Of a stretch of 64,000 nt of DNA, positions 35,915-45,700 are shown one piece after another; position 1 is the stretch's first letter, and each line of letters begins with the position of its first letter. This DNA comes from Bacteroidales bacterium (GTDB lineage Bacteria > Bacteroidota > Bacteroidia > Bacteroidales > F082). The DNA lies in the NCBI GenBank assembly GCA_029983675.1, contig JASBYY010000009.1, positions 1-64,000 of the forward strand, read 5' to 3'. The translations under genes and the position numbers were made by a program. The notes below the pieces were generated by a model, which was given only the letters and a program-made list of their open reading frames with translations, had not been told where the DNA came from and ran no database searches.

Positions 35915-37375
35915 ATGAATGAATCCATCTTAAAACTTGCCCCCAAGGGCGTATGGGAAGAATTCAAAGGCATTCTTAGCGTGCCTCGTCCCTCGAAAAA
36001 AGAAGAAAAAATGGTGGCTTATCTTGAAAAATGGGCCAAGGATCACAAAATTGAATACATCAAAGAAAAATGCGGCAATATCATCATGACTGTGCCCGCC
36101 ACCAAAGGCATGGAAAAACGCGCAACCATCGTGTTACAAGCGCACATGGACATGGTGTGTGAAAAAAACAGCGACAAGGTGCATGATTTCGAGAAAGACC
36201 CCATCGAAGCTGTTATCAAAGGCGACTGGGTACATGCCAACGGCACCACTCTCGGTGCTGACGATGGTATCGGTGTTGCCGCTGCCTTGGCGGTCATTAC
36301 CGACCCCGATGTAAAGCATGGTCCATTAGAATGCATCTTCACCGTTGATGAAGAGACCGGACTTACCGGCGCTCAGAAACTTAACCCGAAGGATTTCAAA
36401 GGCCGCATTCTGCTCAACCTTGACTCGGAAGACGAAGGTGAGATTTTCATCGGCTGTGCCGGTGGCATGGACACCATCATCAAGATGTACTACAGCTTAG
36501 AAGCTGCCCCAGAAGACGCCAAGGCTTACCGCATCACTGTCAGCGGTCTCAAAGGCGGACACTCCGGCGACGACATCAACAAGAACTTGGCCAATGCCAA
36601 CAAGCTGCTCACGCGCATTCTTTGGCTTGGCACTCAGAAATTTGACCTTGCGCTTTATGACTTCCAAGGCGGCAACCTGCGCAACGCCATTGCCCGCGAA
36701 GCTACGGCTGTGGTCTTTGTGCCCAATGAACACAAAACCGCTTTCGGTAAGTTCGTCAAAGAAATGGAAATCAACTTCAAGGGCGAATACCAAGTCACCG
36801 AACCCTCTCTCAGCGTAAAAGCCGCCGTGGCGGAGATCCAGCCCGATGTCGTCATTGATGAAATGTCGCAGTTCGAACTCCTCAACGCATTGTATGCCTG
36901 TCCTCACGGTGTCATCGCCATGTCGCAGACCATTCCCAACTTCGTCGAGACCTCTACCAACCTCGCCTCTGTCAAGCGCAAGGAAGGCTATTTCTTCATC
37001 CAGACCTCGCAACGCAGCTCTATCGAATCATCAAAAGAAGACGTTGCCGTCATGGTGGAAAGTGTCTTTAACTTGGCCAATGCCGATGTGGAACACACCG
37101 ATGGCTATCCCGGCTGGACCCCCAACCCGAAATCGGCCATCTGTGCCATTGCCGCCGAAGCCTACGAAAAACGTTTTGGACACGCTCCGAAAGTAAAAGC
37201 CATCCACGCCGGACTGGAATGCGGATTGGTGGGCGACAAGATTCCGGGCATGGACATGATTTCGTTCGGCCCCACCCTTCGCGGTGTCCACTCCCCTGAC
37301 GAACGCATCGAAATCAAAACCGTACAGATGTTCTGGGATTTGCTGTGCGACATCTTAAAGAATGCTCCGAAATAA
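35915..37375 (+). CDS. pepD: Aminoacyl-histidine dipeptidase (M20 peptidase PepD)
   Basis: 486 aa from the ATG at 35915; an upstream extension to 35855 has no family residues. M20 features: LQAHMDMVCEKN (zinc His and the catalytic Asp), GTTLGADDGIG (bridging Asp), FTVDEETGLTGA (catalytic base Glu and zinc Glu), NLDSEDEGEIFIGCAGG, and a lid domain (ISGLKGGHSGDDI-like). A late GPTLRGVHSPDER supplies the last zinc His. It hydrolyses Xaa-His dipeptides such as carnosine in the cytoplasm. Confidence 0.96.
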   Translation: MNESILKLAPKGVWEEFKGILSVPRPSKKEEKMVAYLEKWAKDHKIEYIKEKCGNIIMTVPATKGMEKRATIVLQAHMDMVCEKNSDKVHDFEKDPIEAVIKGDWVHANGTTLGADDGIGVAAALAVITDPDVKHGPLECIFTVDEETGLTGAQKLNPKDFKGRILLNLDSEDEGEIFIGCAGGMDTIIKMYYSLEAAPEDAKAYRITVSGLKGGHSGDDINKNLANANKLLTRILWLGTQKFDLALYDFQGGNLRNAIAREATAVVFVPNEHKTAFGKFVKEMEINFKGEYQVTEPSLSVKAAVAEIQPDVVIDEMSQFELLNALYACPHGVIAMSQTIPNFVETSTNLASVKRKEGYFFIQTSQRSSIESSKEDVAVMVESVFNLANADVEHTDGYPGWTPNPKSAICAIAAEAYEKRFGHAPKVKAIHAGLECGLVGDKIPGMDMISFGPTLRGVHSPDERIEIKTVQMFWDLLCDILKNAPK

Positions 37376-37413
37376 CCACGCGATCTCATAACACTTGACA
37401 TCTGCAAAATAGT

Positions 37414-37520
37414 GAGGGTGACCAAAAAGTCGTTTTTTGGCAATTTCTGAAAAAATTATATTGATTATCAATAAGTTACAAAACCAGTAGGTCCAAATTT
37501 TACCTTTTTTGGTCACCCTC
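37414..37520. mobile_element. MITE-like element with 15-bp terminal inverted repeats
   Basis: GAGGGTGACCAAAAA at 37414-37428 and its exact complement at 37506-37520 bound 107 nt of A+T-rich DNA without a gene. The size and perfect ends suggest a miniature transposable element or repeat-family member. No target-site duplication is visible in the flanks. A large stem-loop with a regulatory or terminator role after pepD is the alternative. Confidence 0.45.
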
Positions 37521-37558
37521 ATTAATAATGAATCACAAAACCAATTATCAACAATAAC

Positions 37559-37908
37559 ATGAAAAAACACATTCTACTCCTATTGATCTTACTCCTCGGC
37601 ATTGGCTCTTTCGCTCAAAACAATGATCAAAAAAACAAGGTCTCAACAAAAAAGAATGCACTTTCACAAAAAATGGAAAGACCTTCCCGCTCCATGGAAA
37701 GGTTCAAATTGTGAATAGCTTTCCGGATCTCAAAGTCCAGATTGTTGAATCCTTCGAAGACTTGGATGTAAAAATAGTGGAATCCTTTCCCGACGATTGT
37801 GGCAAAATCAAGATTGTGGAATCCTTTCCCGATGTAAAGGTTCAAATCGTGGAATCTTTCCCCGACCTCAAGGTGAAACTCGTAACATCATTTCCGGGTG
37901 TGAAATAG
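37559..37908 (+). pseudogene. Secreted 11-residue-repeat protein, interrupted by a -1 frameshift
   Basis: The ATG at 37559 starts a signal peptide (MKKHILLLLILLLGIGSFAQ) but this frame stops at 37712-37714. The -1 frame, open from 37627 to the TAG at 37906, continues the protein with CTFTKNGKTFPLHGKVQIVNSF and six near-repeats of KVQIVESFPDL. The frames meet at A7C (37629-37636), which contains the slippery heptamer A-AAA-AAC (37630-37636) in the right register for a -1 shift. Either the gene is broken or mis-sequenced at the A run, or it uses programmed frameshifting. The fused product would be about 116 aa and secreted. No family name is claimed. Confidence 0.7.
37699..37905 (+). repeat. 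Six 33-36 bp coding repeats
   Basis: Tandem units encode K-V-Q-I-V-E-S-F-P-D-L with small changes; the third unit has an extra residue or two (DDCG). The regular hydrophobic pattern suggests a solenoid. Confidence 0.8.
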
Positions 37909-40300
37909 CAACTTTACTCGGATTCTCGCGCGTGTGGTAACGAAGAATAATTTCCGGCGAAACACTGGATTTTGAATTGATATATGCCGAAAAAAACACA
38001 GCAGAAAGTCCCTCTGGCAACAATGCTTCTCCTTGGCAATCAACAGATTGAATAATATTATAGTTCTTATCGGTGATACAAGCCTTGCCGTTAAAATCCA
38101 GCAACAAGTATTGACCGTTTCTCAACGTACAAGGAAATATAACTGTATCCAACAAGGTTGCAATGGATGGATTTTTCATTTCACCCTTTCCGTTGAGACA
38201 AATCCGCAATGCGAAATGTCCATCGTCGGTGCCTCTCCATTGCCATTCCTCACCAAGCATTTGCCCGGCTTCTGCCTTTGAAACATTCAAGAAGTAGCGG
38301 CGCGAGATATTCAACGGATACAACAAAAAACTGCTGTCGTCCACCAGTTCCAAATGCCATTCCGAATACGGGTCGCACATGCCGGCCTTTTGTTCATCGC
38401 TGAAAGCGGCATGCAGACGCAGCCGTTCCCAATTCCGAATCGTTGCCAACAACCGGTCTATCTGTCCGTGTTTTTTCAAGGTGGTGAGATCTGTCGTAAT
38501 GCCAAAACCGGCTTCAAAACCGGCTGCCTTTGAAAGAAACCATTCGATATCTTCTAATGAGGTGCATTCGAAATTCTTATCGGATAGACGAATAGTTTTT
38601 TTTCCGAGCATACGAGGAAGCCGATTCCGATCAAAAAAATCCTGTTCCTTGACATACGCTTCAACCTGTCTGACCCGAGCCGTGCCTTCCCACAACTCCG
38701 CCCTATCGATACGCGAATGAATATGCCATGTGAAATGTGTCAAACAGCTGGCTTCGTTCACAACACCATGATTCCATCCCGAAAAACACTGCGAAACGAA
38801 CCTCGCTTGGGCATAATCGCCATGTCCCAAATAACCACAGCCCTCAATATTGTCAAATGAGAAATACGATAGCCCCGTGTTGTTGACCATTTGAACAAGT
38901 CGCTGCGTTATCTCGTCTTGCAGCTGAAAATCAGAAAACAAGGCCTTGCTTGGATGGTCCCAAAGTTTGTAAACCATAGCGTTTTGCCCGTGTGCGGATT
39001 TTTTAGTGCCGAAAGCGCCTCTTTTACAATGGTGCAGATAGGTCAAGTTACCCGCGCTCTCGCATGTGCGGTAGGTAATCAGTTCATTTCCAATCTGCAA
39101 GACATTGACTGTAAGATTCTTATCAAACAATGGCGAACGACGCACACAAAAATCGGTTTCATCCACAGACAAGTCGCCTAATAACTGTAAAGTCCCTTGT
39201 TTCAAAAGATGTTTACTCGGATTGGGAGTAACGTAAACATCATTGGTTGTCAATAAATTAGAAAAGGCACAAATGCCAAAATGCACACCTTTTGATTCAG
39301 CTTTTTCCACCAACTGCCGCACCGATGCATCGCCTCCTTTTGCAAAGGCGGGATTCCATTGATAATGCCCCCAGTTGGAAAAAGGATTGGGATGCACCAA
39401 GTATTCAAGCCCGGCCTTTTGGCAAATTTCGAGTAGAAAATCAATATCATTTTCGGCAAACTCACTGACAAGATACGACTTTGAGCGTTCTTTTGAAAAT
39501 TTACTCCATTCGCCATTGATAAGTGGATGGGGAAGTCTGTGCGCTACCTCTATGGCCTCGATCCGATGTAGCAAATCTGTTTTTTTGCACCCGAAAAGTG
39601 CAATTCCGGCTCCTTCAATCAAAGCATCCTCCCCATCTACCGGCTGCACCATCACCTGTTCCACGCCATTCACATTACGGTGTGCAAGTTCGTTGCGCCG
39701 CCATGCCGAAAGCTGCAACATGGCTCCGTTTTGAATGCGCATGGCTGCCTTAGTGTATTCGGTTGCAGCTATGAGGTTGTTTGCATCGATATGATATTCA
39801 AATCGTTCTGAAATTTCAGTTATATATTGCTGTGGAAATCCGGCAACAACCTTTTCATTCAAGGCTTGCACACCGAAAGCCTCTTCCTTGCCCTGAACCA
39901 CCCCGATGACATCAGCCACCACCTCATCCAGCCGTACCGCAACAGGTGCCAACAACAAGGCTTCATATTCGGCGGGAACGTCAACCATTTCCATGACCAG
40001 ACAGTGCCAGGTTGCATACACTTTCATCTCAACCCGATTTCCATCCGACATGCCGAGAGTACATATACTGTCAGAAAAGATACAGGATTGCGGAAACACC
40101 AAGCTGTTCTCATGGCAGGCGGCAATCATTGGATAATTACCCGCACACAGTACTTCTCGGTCACAAACCTTTATCGATAAGAAATAGCCGTTACTGTTGA
40201 CAGAAACTTGCAGCCCATCCGACTGGAAAACAAATGATTGCGCAGAAACACCGCCAAAGGATAAAACAAGAAAACACAAGAATAATGAAAAATGCTTCAT
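37868..40300 (-). CDS. Secreted putative TIM-barrel glycoside-hydrolase-like protein
   Basis: About 810 aa with a signal peptide (residues 1-20, VSAQ). The N-terminal half (20-270) looks like an all-beta domain. The middle (about 280-600) looks like a TIM barrel: EICQKAGLEYLVHPNPFSNWGHYQWNP, HFGICAFSNLLTTNDVYVTP, then LSYFSFDNIEGCGYLGHGDYA with Asp483 and Glu486 as possible acid residues, and a final beta domain. Many Bacteroidetes have long proteins of this type near polysaccharide loci; the exact family is not recognised. It starts 11 nt after dgt on the same strand. Its last 41 nt overlap the convergent repeat gene. Confidence 0.6.
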   Translation of the reverse strand: MKHFSLFLCFLVLSFGGVSAQSFVFQSDGLQVSVNSNGYFLSIKVCDREVLCAGNYPMIAACHENSLVFPQSCIFSDSICTLGMSDGNRVEMKVYATWHCLVMEMVDVPAEYEALLLAPVAVRLDEVVADVIGVVQGKEEAFGVQALNEKVVAGFPQQYITEISERFEYHIDANNLIAATEYTKAAMRIQNGAMLQLSAWRRNELAHRNVNGVEQVMVQPVDGEDALIEGAGIALFGCKKTDLLHRIEAIEVAHRLPHPLINGEWSKFSKERSKSYLVSEFAENDIDFLLEICQKAGLEYLVHPNPFSNWGHYQWNPAFAKGGDASVRQLVEKAESKGVHFGICAFSNLLTTNDVYVTPNPSKHLLKQGTLQLLGDLSVDETDFCVRRSPLFDKNLTVNVLQIGNELITYRTCESAGNLTYLHHCKRGAFGTKKSAHGQNAMVYKLWDHPSKALFSDFQLQDEITQRLVQMVNNTGLSYFSFDNIEGCGYLGHGDYAQARFVSQCFSGWNHGVVNEASCLTHFTWHIHSRIDRAELWEGTARVRQVEAYVKEQDFFDRNRLPRMLGKKTIRLSDKNFECTSLEDIEWFLSKAAGFEAGFGITTDLTTLKKHGQIDRLLATIRNWERLRLHAAFSDEQKAGMCDPYSEWHLELVDDSSFLLYPLNISRRYFLNVSKAEAGQMLGEEWQWRGTDDGHFALRICLNGKGEMKNPSIATLLDTVIFPCTLRNGQYLLLDFNGKACITDKNYNIIQSVDCQGEALLPEGLSAVFFSAYINSKSSVSPEIILRYHTRENPSKVAISHPEMMLRVSP

Positions 40301-40310
40301 GATCATTCAA

Positions 40311-41627
40311 TTATTCGATACCACGCAAATCCTTATACATCTGAACAGCATAGAGATCGGTCATATTGGAAATGAAATCGAGCACGGCTTGTATTTTGAC
40401 ATAGGTATCATTCGACTTTGCCTCGAACTGTTTCGGCATCAGCGAAAGCAATCGCCGATTATAGGCAGAATTGGGCTTCATGACGGCATTGATGAAATCA
40501 TGCAGCAGGGTGCCGATGACATTGAAACCCGTGAGTTCAATTTTGACCACAGACGGATGCTGATAGATGCCTTGCACAGAGGTGTCGCGGCATTGGTTGA
40601 GTGCCTTTTTCTCAAAATCGGGAAGACAAGCTATCAGACTGCCCGCAAATGTGCCTTCGATAATCTCACCATAGTGCTGCACAAAAACATCACTCACTGC
40701 ATTCACCAATTTATTAATCAATGTGGCACGAAGAAAAGAGACCCGCTCATTGACATCAGTCACATCATTGTAAACCTGATTCTTATGGTCGAAAACCTCT
40801 TTTTCTTTCAACGGGTTGAAAAACGACAGAAAACAATGCTCCACCGCTTCGGTAGAAACAATGCCCCGTTTGTGTGCGTCTTCCATGTCGAGGATTAGAT
40901 AACAGATATCATCGGCAGATTCCATCAAATACGATAGCGGATGACGGGCATACACGCCGTGCGCAACATCGATTTTCGGAATCCCGCACTCTTTCATAAT
41001 CCATTCAAAAACAGATGTTTCAGAATAAAACACATTGTATTTCTTCCGTCTCCCATTGTCAAAAGAATGATAGGGATATTTTATTAATGTGGCCAAGGTG
41101 GCTGCCGTCAGCGAGAATCCGCCCGGACGCCGTCCAACAAACTGATGGGTCAGCAATCGAAGAGCATTGGCATTGCCCTCAAAAGCAATCAAGTCAGACC
41201 ATTGTGCCGGTAAAACCTGATTTTCAAAAATCCGGCCTTCCCCATCCTTGAAATAGCTGCTGATGGCGTTTTCACCCGAATGGCCAAACGGAGGATTGCC
41301 AAGGTCGTGTGCCAAACAAGCTGCCGAAACCACTGAATCAATCTCATTCAATGACAGTCCCAATTCGGGGTACAATTCCGTCAGCTTTTGCGATGCCATA
41401 CGAGCGATGGAACGACCGACACTTGCCACTTCTAAACTGTGTGTCAACCGGTTGTGAACAATCTGGCTGCCCGGCAAGGGAAAGACTTGTGTTTTGTTTT
41501 GCAGCCGCCGAAATGCGCTTGAAAACACAATCCGGTCATAATCGCGTTGAAAGGAAGTGCGGATATCGGTGCTTTTGTGGGGCGAGGCACAACGCTTCGT
41601 GGAAAGTAAATCGGACCAGTTCATCAT
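40311..41627 (-). CDS. dgt: Deoxyguanosinetriphosphate triphosphohydrolase
   Basis: Cuts dGTP (or other dNTPs) to the nucleoside and triphosphate. About 438 aa from the ATG at 41627, which has GAGG 9 nt upstream; the TTG at 41642 overlaps the tsaD stop and is less likely. HD-domain metal ligands lie in NRLTHSLEVASVGRS and CLAHDLGNPPFGHSGE, with the later DDICYLILDMEDAHK segment. FSSAFRRLQNKTQVFPL is the family signature near the start. Long Bacteroidetes members are typical. Co-transcribed with tsaD. Confidence 0.95.
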   Translation of the reverse strand: MMNWSDLLSTKRCASPHKSTDIRTSFQRDYDRIVFSSAFRRLQNKTQVFPLPGSQIVHNRLTHSLEVASVGRSIARMASQKLTELYPELGLSLNEIDSVVSAACLAHDLGNPPFGHSGENAISSYFKDGEGRIFENQVLPAQWSDLIAFEGNANALRLLTHQFVGRRPGGFSLTAATLATLIKYPYHSFDNGRRKKYNVFYSETSVFEWIMKECGIPKIDVAHGVYARHPLSYLMESADDICYLILDMEDAHKRGIVSTEAVEHCFLSFFNPLKEKEVFDHKNQVYNDVTDVNERVSFLRATLINKLVNAVSDVFVQHYGEIIEGTFAGSLIACLPDFEKKALNQCRDTSVQGIYQHPSVVKIELTGFNVIGTLLHDFINAVMKPNSAYNRRLLSLMPKQFEAKSNDTYVKIQAVLDFISNMTDLYAVQMYKDLRGIE

Positions 41628-41638
41628 AATATTAATCC

Positions 41639-42661
41639 TCAAACATTAAGGCTTTGCCGTGCATACGGCGTTAAGTCCTGCGAGGCGAAATCGCCTTTCA
41701 AATACTTAAAATAGCCGGCAACGGCAACCATAGCCGCATTATCGGTGCTATAGCTGAGACGGGGTATGAAAATACGCCATTTGTATTTTTCGGCAGCAGC
41801 CCTCATGGCATCGTGCAGCCCCGAATTGGCCGAAACGCCACCGGCAATAGCCACGGTGGAAATACCCGTTTGCTTGGCGGCTTTTACCAGTTTATTCATC
41901 AGAATCTCAATAATGGTTTTCTGCACCGATGCACAAAGGTCGGCCACATTTTCCTCGATAAACTTCGGATTATCGCGCAAATGGTCGCGAACAGTATATA
42001 AAATACTGGTCTTCAAGCCACTGAAGCTATAATTCAATCCCGGAATATTTGGCCTTGCAAAACTGAAAGCGTCGGGATTACCTATTTTAGCCATTTTATC
42101 GATAACAGGGCCACCGGGATACGGCAGTCCAAGAATCTTTGCCGTCTTGTCAAACGCCTCACCCGCCGCATCATCAATGGTTTGACCGATGACCTCCATG
42201 TCGAAATAATCCTTTACGACCACTATTTGCGTGTGACCTCCTGATACCGTGAGACATAGGAAAGGAAAGTCAGGCACTTCATCGTGATCGGCATCGGTGG
42301 CGAAGTGCACAAGAATATGCGCATTCATGTGATCGACTTCAACCATTGGAATGTCAAGTGTCAACGCAAAAGCCTTTGCAAATGAGGTTCCTACAAGAAG
42401 AGAGCCTAAAAGACCCGGTCCACGTGTAAAAGCAATGGCAGATAATTGTTTTTTATCTATTTTTGCATCTTTCAAGGCCGTGTCGATAACGGGAATGATA
42501 TTTTGCTGGTGCGCACGTGAAGCAAGTTCAGGAACAACGCCTCCATACTTCTCATGCACTTTTTGTCCGGCGATGACGTTAGAAAGGACGCAGGTGCCTC
42601 GAAGAACAGCGGCAGAAGTGTCGTCACATGATGATTCAATGCCTAAAATGTATTCGTCCAT
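41639..42661 (-). CDS. tsaD: tRNA threonylcarbamoyladenosine synthase component TsaD
   Basis: Transfers threonylcarbamoyl to A37 of ANN-decoding tRNAs together with TsaB and TsaE. 340 aa from the ATG at 42661 (MDEYILGIESSCDDTSAAVL); the frame extends further upstream but only with unrelated sequence. Metal ligands are in HMNAHI. Other motifs: FTRGPGLLGSLLVG, FPFLCLTVSGGHTQIV, GEAFDKTAKILGLPYPGG, and IAGGVSANSGLH. A minus-strand TAATTTTG box at 42680-42687 is the likely promoter. Confidence 0.97.
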   Translation of the reverse strand: MDEYILGIESSCDDTSAAVLRGTCVLSNVIAGQKVHEKYGGVVPELASRAHQQNIIPVIDTALKDAKIDKKQLSAIAFTRGPGLLGSLLVGTSFAKAFALTLDIPMVEVDHMNAHILVHFATDADHDEVPDFPFLCLTVSGGHTQIVVVKDYFDMEVIGQTIDDAAGEAFDKTAKILGLPYPGGPVIDKMAKIGNPDAFSFARPNIPGLNYSFSGLKTSILYTVRDHLRDNPKFIEENVADLCASVQKTIIEILMNKLVKAAKQTGISTVAIAGGVSANSGLHDAMRAAAEKYKWRIFIPRLSYSTDNAAMVAVAGYFKYLKGDFASQDLTPYARQSLNV

Positions 42662-42679
42662 AACTATGATTTGAAGGGT

Positions 42680-42687
42680 CAAAATTA
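42680..42687 (-). promoter_or_regulatory. -7 box of tsaD
   Basis: TAATTTTG on the minus strand, 18 nt before the tsaD ATG, in the divergent region shared with tamB. Confidence 0.6.
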
Positions 42688-42719
42688 TCAAAAAAAAGAT
42701 TAGAAATATTATTCTTGTC

Positions 42720-45700
42720 ATGATAATGGTGTTGTTTTCGGCGTTTATCAGCCTTTGCATCGCCATACAAGACCCTATTTTCCAGAAATTTGCAGTCCGT
42801 ATTGCCGGTTCCTATCTTTCGGAAAAAACCGGTGCCGAAATCAAAGTCGGGAAAGTGTATATCTCCCCCGATCTTTCTCTACACATTGACAGGCTGGTTG
42901 TCAATGATTTGCATAATAATCAACTGGCCAATGTAGGCTATTTGGAAATCCACATCAGTCCTACCGAACTGATCAATGGCAAAATTCATGTCACAAACAT
43001 CGAGTTACGTGACAGCAAAGCCAACCTCATTCAATATGAGGGCGAAAATGACTTCAACTTCACGTTTTTGGCCAATTTCTTCAACTCGGGTGAATCAAAA
43101 CTGAAAAAAGGAAAACCGGACGCCATAAAAATCGACCATATCGCTTTGAAAGACTTCGACTTTCAGATGTGGATTCAGGAACATGACCATCCGGAAAATG
43201 CGGCACTGAAAACCATGGACTACGCCCATATCGACATAGACAGCATCTATCTCGATGCCGACAACTTATTGGTGCTGGACGATTCCATCATGGTTCGCAT
43301 TAACTTTTTATCTGCCTACGAGTCAAGCGGTTTCATCATAAAAAGTATGGAATCGGATGTCAACATATCAAGACACGGCATCCTGCTCGATGGTCTCATG
43401 GTCGAAACGAACAACAGCAGTCTGCATCTGGACCTACACATGCTGTATGATGATTATTCGGCGTTCAACGACTTCCTCGACTCCGTCCGGTTCGACTCGA
43501 AAATCTACCCCACCGACATCATGCTCAGCGACATTGGTCATTTTGCCGATGTGATGTACCAAATGCCCAATCGGATATTCTTCGAATGCTTGTTCACCGG
43601 TCCCGTGTCGAACTTCAAGATTGACAATCTGAGTTTTGAATACGGCAAAGAAACCCACTTTGAAGGCAGCATGAGCATGTGCGGTCTTCCCGATTTCATG
43701 ACCTGTTACAACACGCTGAACATTGACAACATGATGTATAGCTACAATGACCTTGTACATTTCCATATTCCGGGAAACACCGTTGTCATTCCGCTGCCCA
43801 AACAGTTGGAGCCATTGCAATCGGGCAATATCCGGGGCAAATTCAAAGGCTGTTATACCGACTTTATCACTGAGCTTTATGTGACCTCGAATATCGGCGA
43901 GGTGGAAACCTCCATCGAAATGAGTAAAATCGGCACTGAAAACCATTTCTCAAGCCAAATTGAAGCCAAGCGCATCAACATCGGCACTTTGGCCAACGCT
44001 CCCGAAAAAATAGGCACCATCGACCTAAGCGCACAAGTGGTCGGGAACAGCGGCTCTGACGGCATCGAACTCGATATCGACGGCAATGCCTTCAACGCTT
44101 TTGTACTTGGCAACACCATCGATGCCATTTCGCTTGACGGCAACCTGAAAGGACAATCATTCAATGGTTTGGTCAGTATTAAAGACAACGAGCTCGACCT
44201 TGACTTCAACGGGATGCTCGATTTCAGCAATGCCCAAAAGCCGGTTATGAATTTCGAGGCCGAAATCACCAAGGCCGACCTGAAAGAACTTAATATCGTA
44301 AAGGAAGGAAACAAGTCGATCCTCAGCACGAAAATCAGTGCCAACCTGACGGGTATTGACCTTGACATTGCAGAAGGCAAACTTTCCATTAGCGATACCA
44401 AATATTCCGATAGCCATGGCAACTACGCCATGCAGCATTTCGACGCCACCTTAGTAAACGACCAGTTCATGCAGAAACGCTTTAGTATCGGTAGCGATCT
44501 GCTCGACTTCGAAATGGCAGGAAAAATCAGCTTCGCCACCCTTGGCGAAGCTTTCAAGACATACATCGTTTCGTATGCCGATATTCCACAATGGCACGAT
44601 GCCAGTTACGGCAAAACCGACGACCTTGCAATGTCGCCCTCCGACGACCAAGACTTTTTCGTCAACCTGACCCTTAAAAAGCCATCCGTCCTCACCTCCC
44701 TTCTCATGCCCAACCTGAATGTTGCCGACAACACTTCCTTTAAGGGCACTTTCACATCGAAAACGCGACAGTTGAACTTCACGTTCCGCTCGAAGTCGGC
44801 TACGTACAATGGCATCCGATTCGACAATATCGAATGCAAGAACTACAGTACATTGTTCAGTTCGGTGGCAAGCCTCTCGGTGAAAGATGTCATCCTGCGC
44901 GACAGCACAGGCCTTTCCGACATGTTCAAAGTTCAGAACCTCGGATTGACGGCACGCCTGCGCAACGATAGCATTATGACCAATCTGTCATGGTTTGACG
45001 ACATGACAAATCCGCATAATAAGGCCGACATCAAGACCTCATTCGTTCCCGAAATAGGCGGTGGCCGTTTCAACATCGCCCAAGCAGAAATCCTCATTAA
45101 CGATTCACTTTGGATCATCAACCCCAACAATGCCATTGTACTTTCAGATGGTAGAACAAAGGTGTCGAACCTTGCATTTTACAGCAACAGCCAGTCCATC
45201 TGCCTCGATGGATATGCACCTATAAATCAGAACGATACAATTTCCGCCACTTTTGAACGATTTAACATCTCCTCTTTTGACCCCATATTCCATGAAAAAG
45301 GATTTGACCCTGACGGTTTCATTAGCGGTCGGGTGAAAGCAAGCAATGCGACCGCCAGCCCAATGCTGTTTGCCGACTTGCGCATCGATGAACTTGCACT
45401 GAACGGCGACCATTACGGCGATGCCATTATTCAAAGCGTCTGGGACAACGAAGAAAAGTCGGTGTATGCCTTTACCAGCATTACAGACGGTTCCACGAAT
45501 ATCCTTAATCTCGCCGGCACCTATTCGCCTACCAAAAAAACTGACAACCTCAATTTCCAATTGACATTAAACCACCTGAGATTAAATATTTTATCGCCAT
45601 TTGCCAAAGGCATTGTAGAAAGAATACAAGGCTATGGAACAGGCAATTTCAATCTTGCCGGTTCCTTGGCACAGCCTTCCATCAAAGGAAAACTGAACAT

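Noticed and set aside
42662-42766. Upstream extension of tsaD
   Set aside because: It overlaps the divergent tamB anchor and the tsaD promoter. TsaD proteins start at MDEYILGIESSCDDT.
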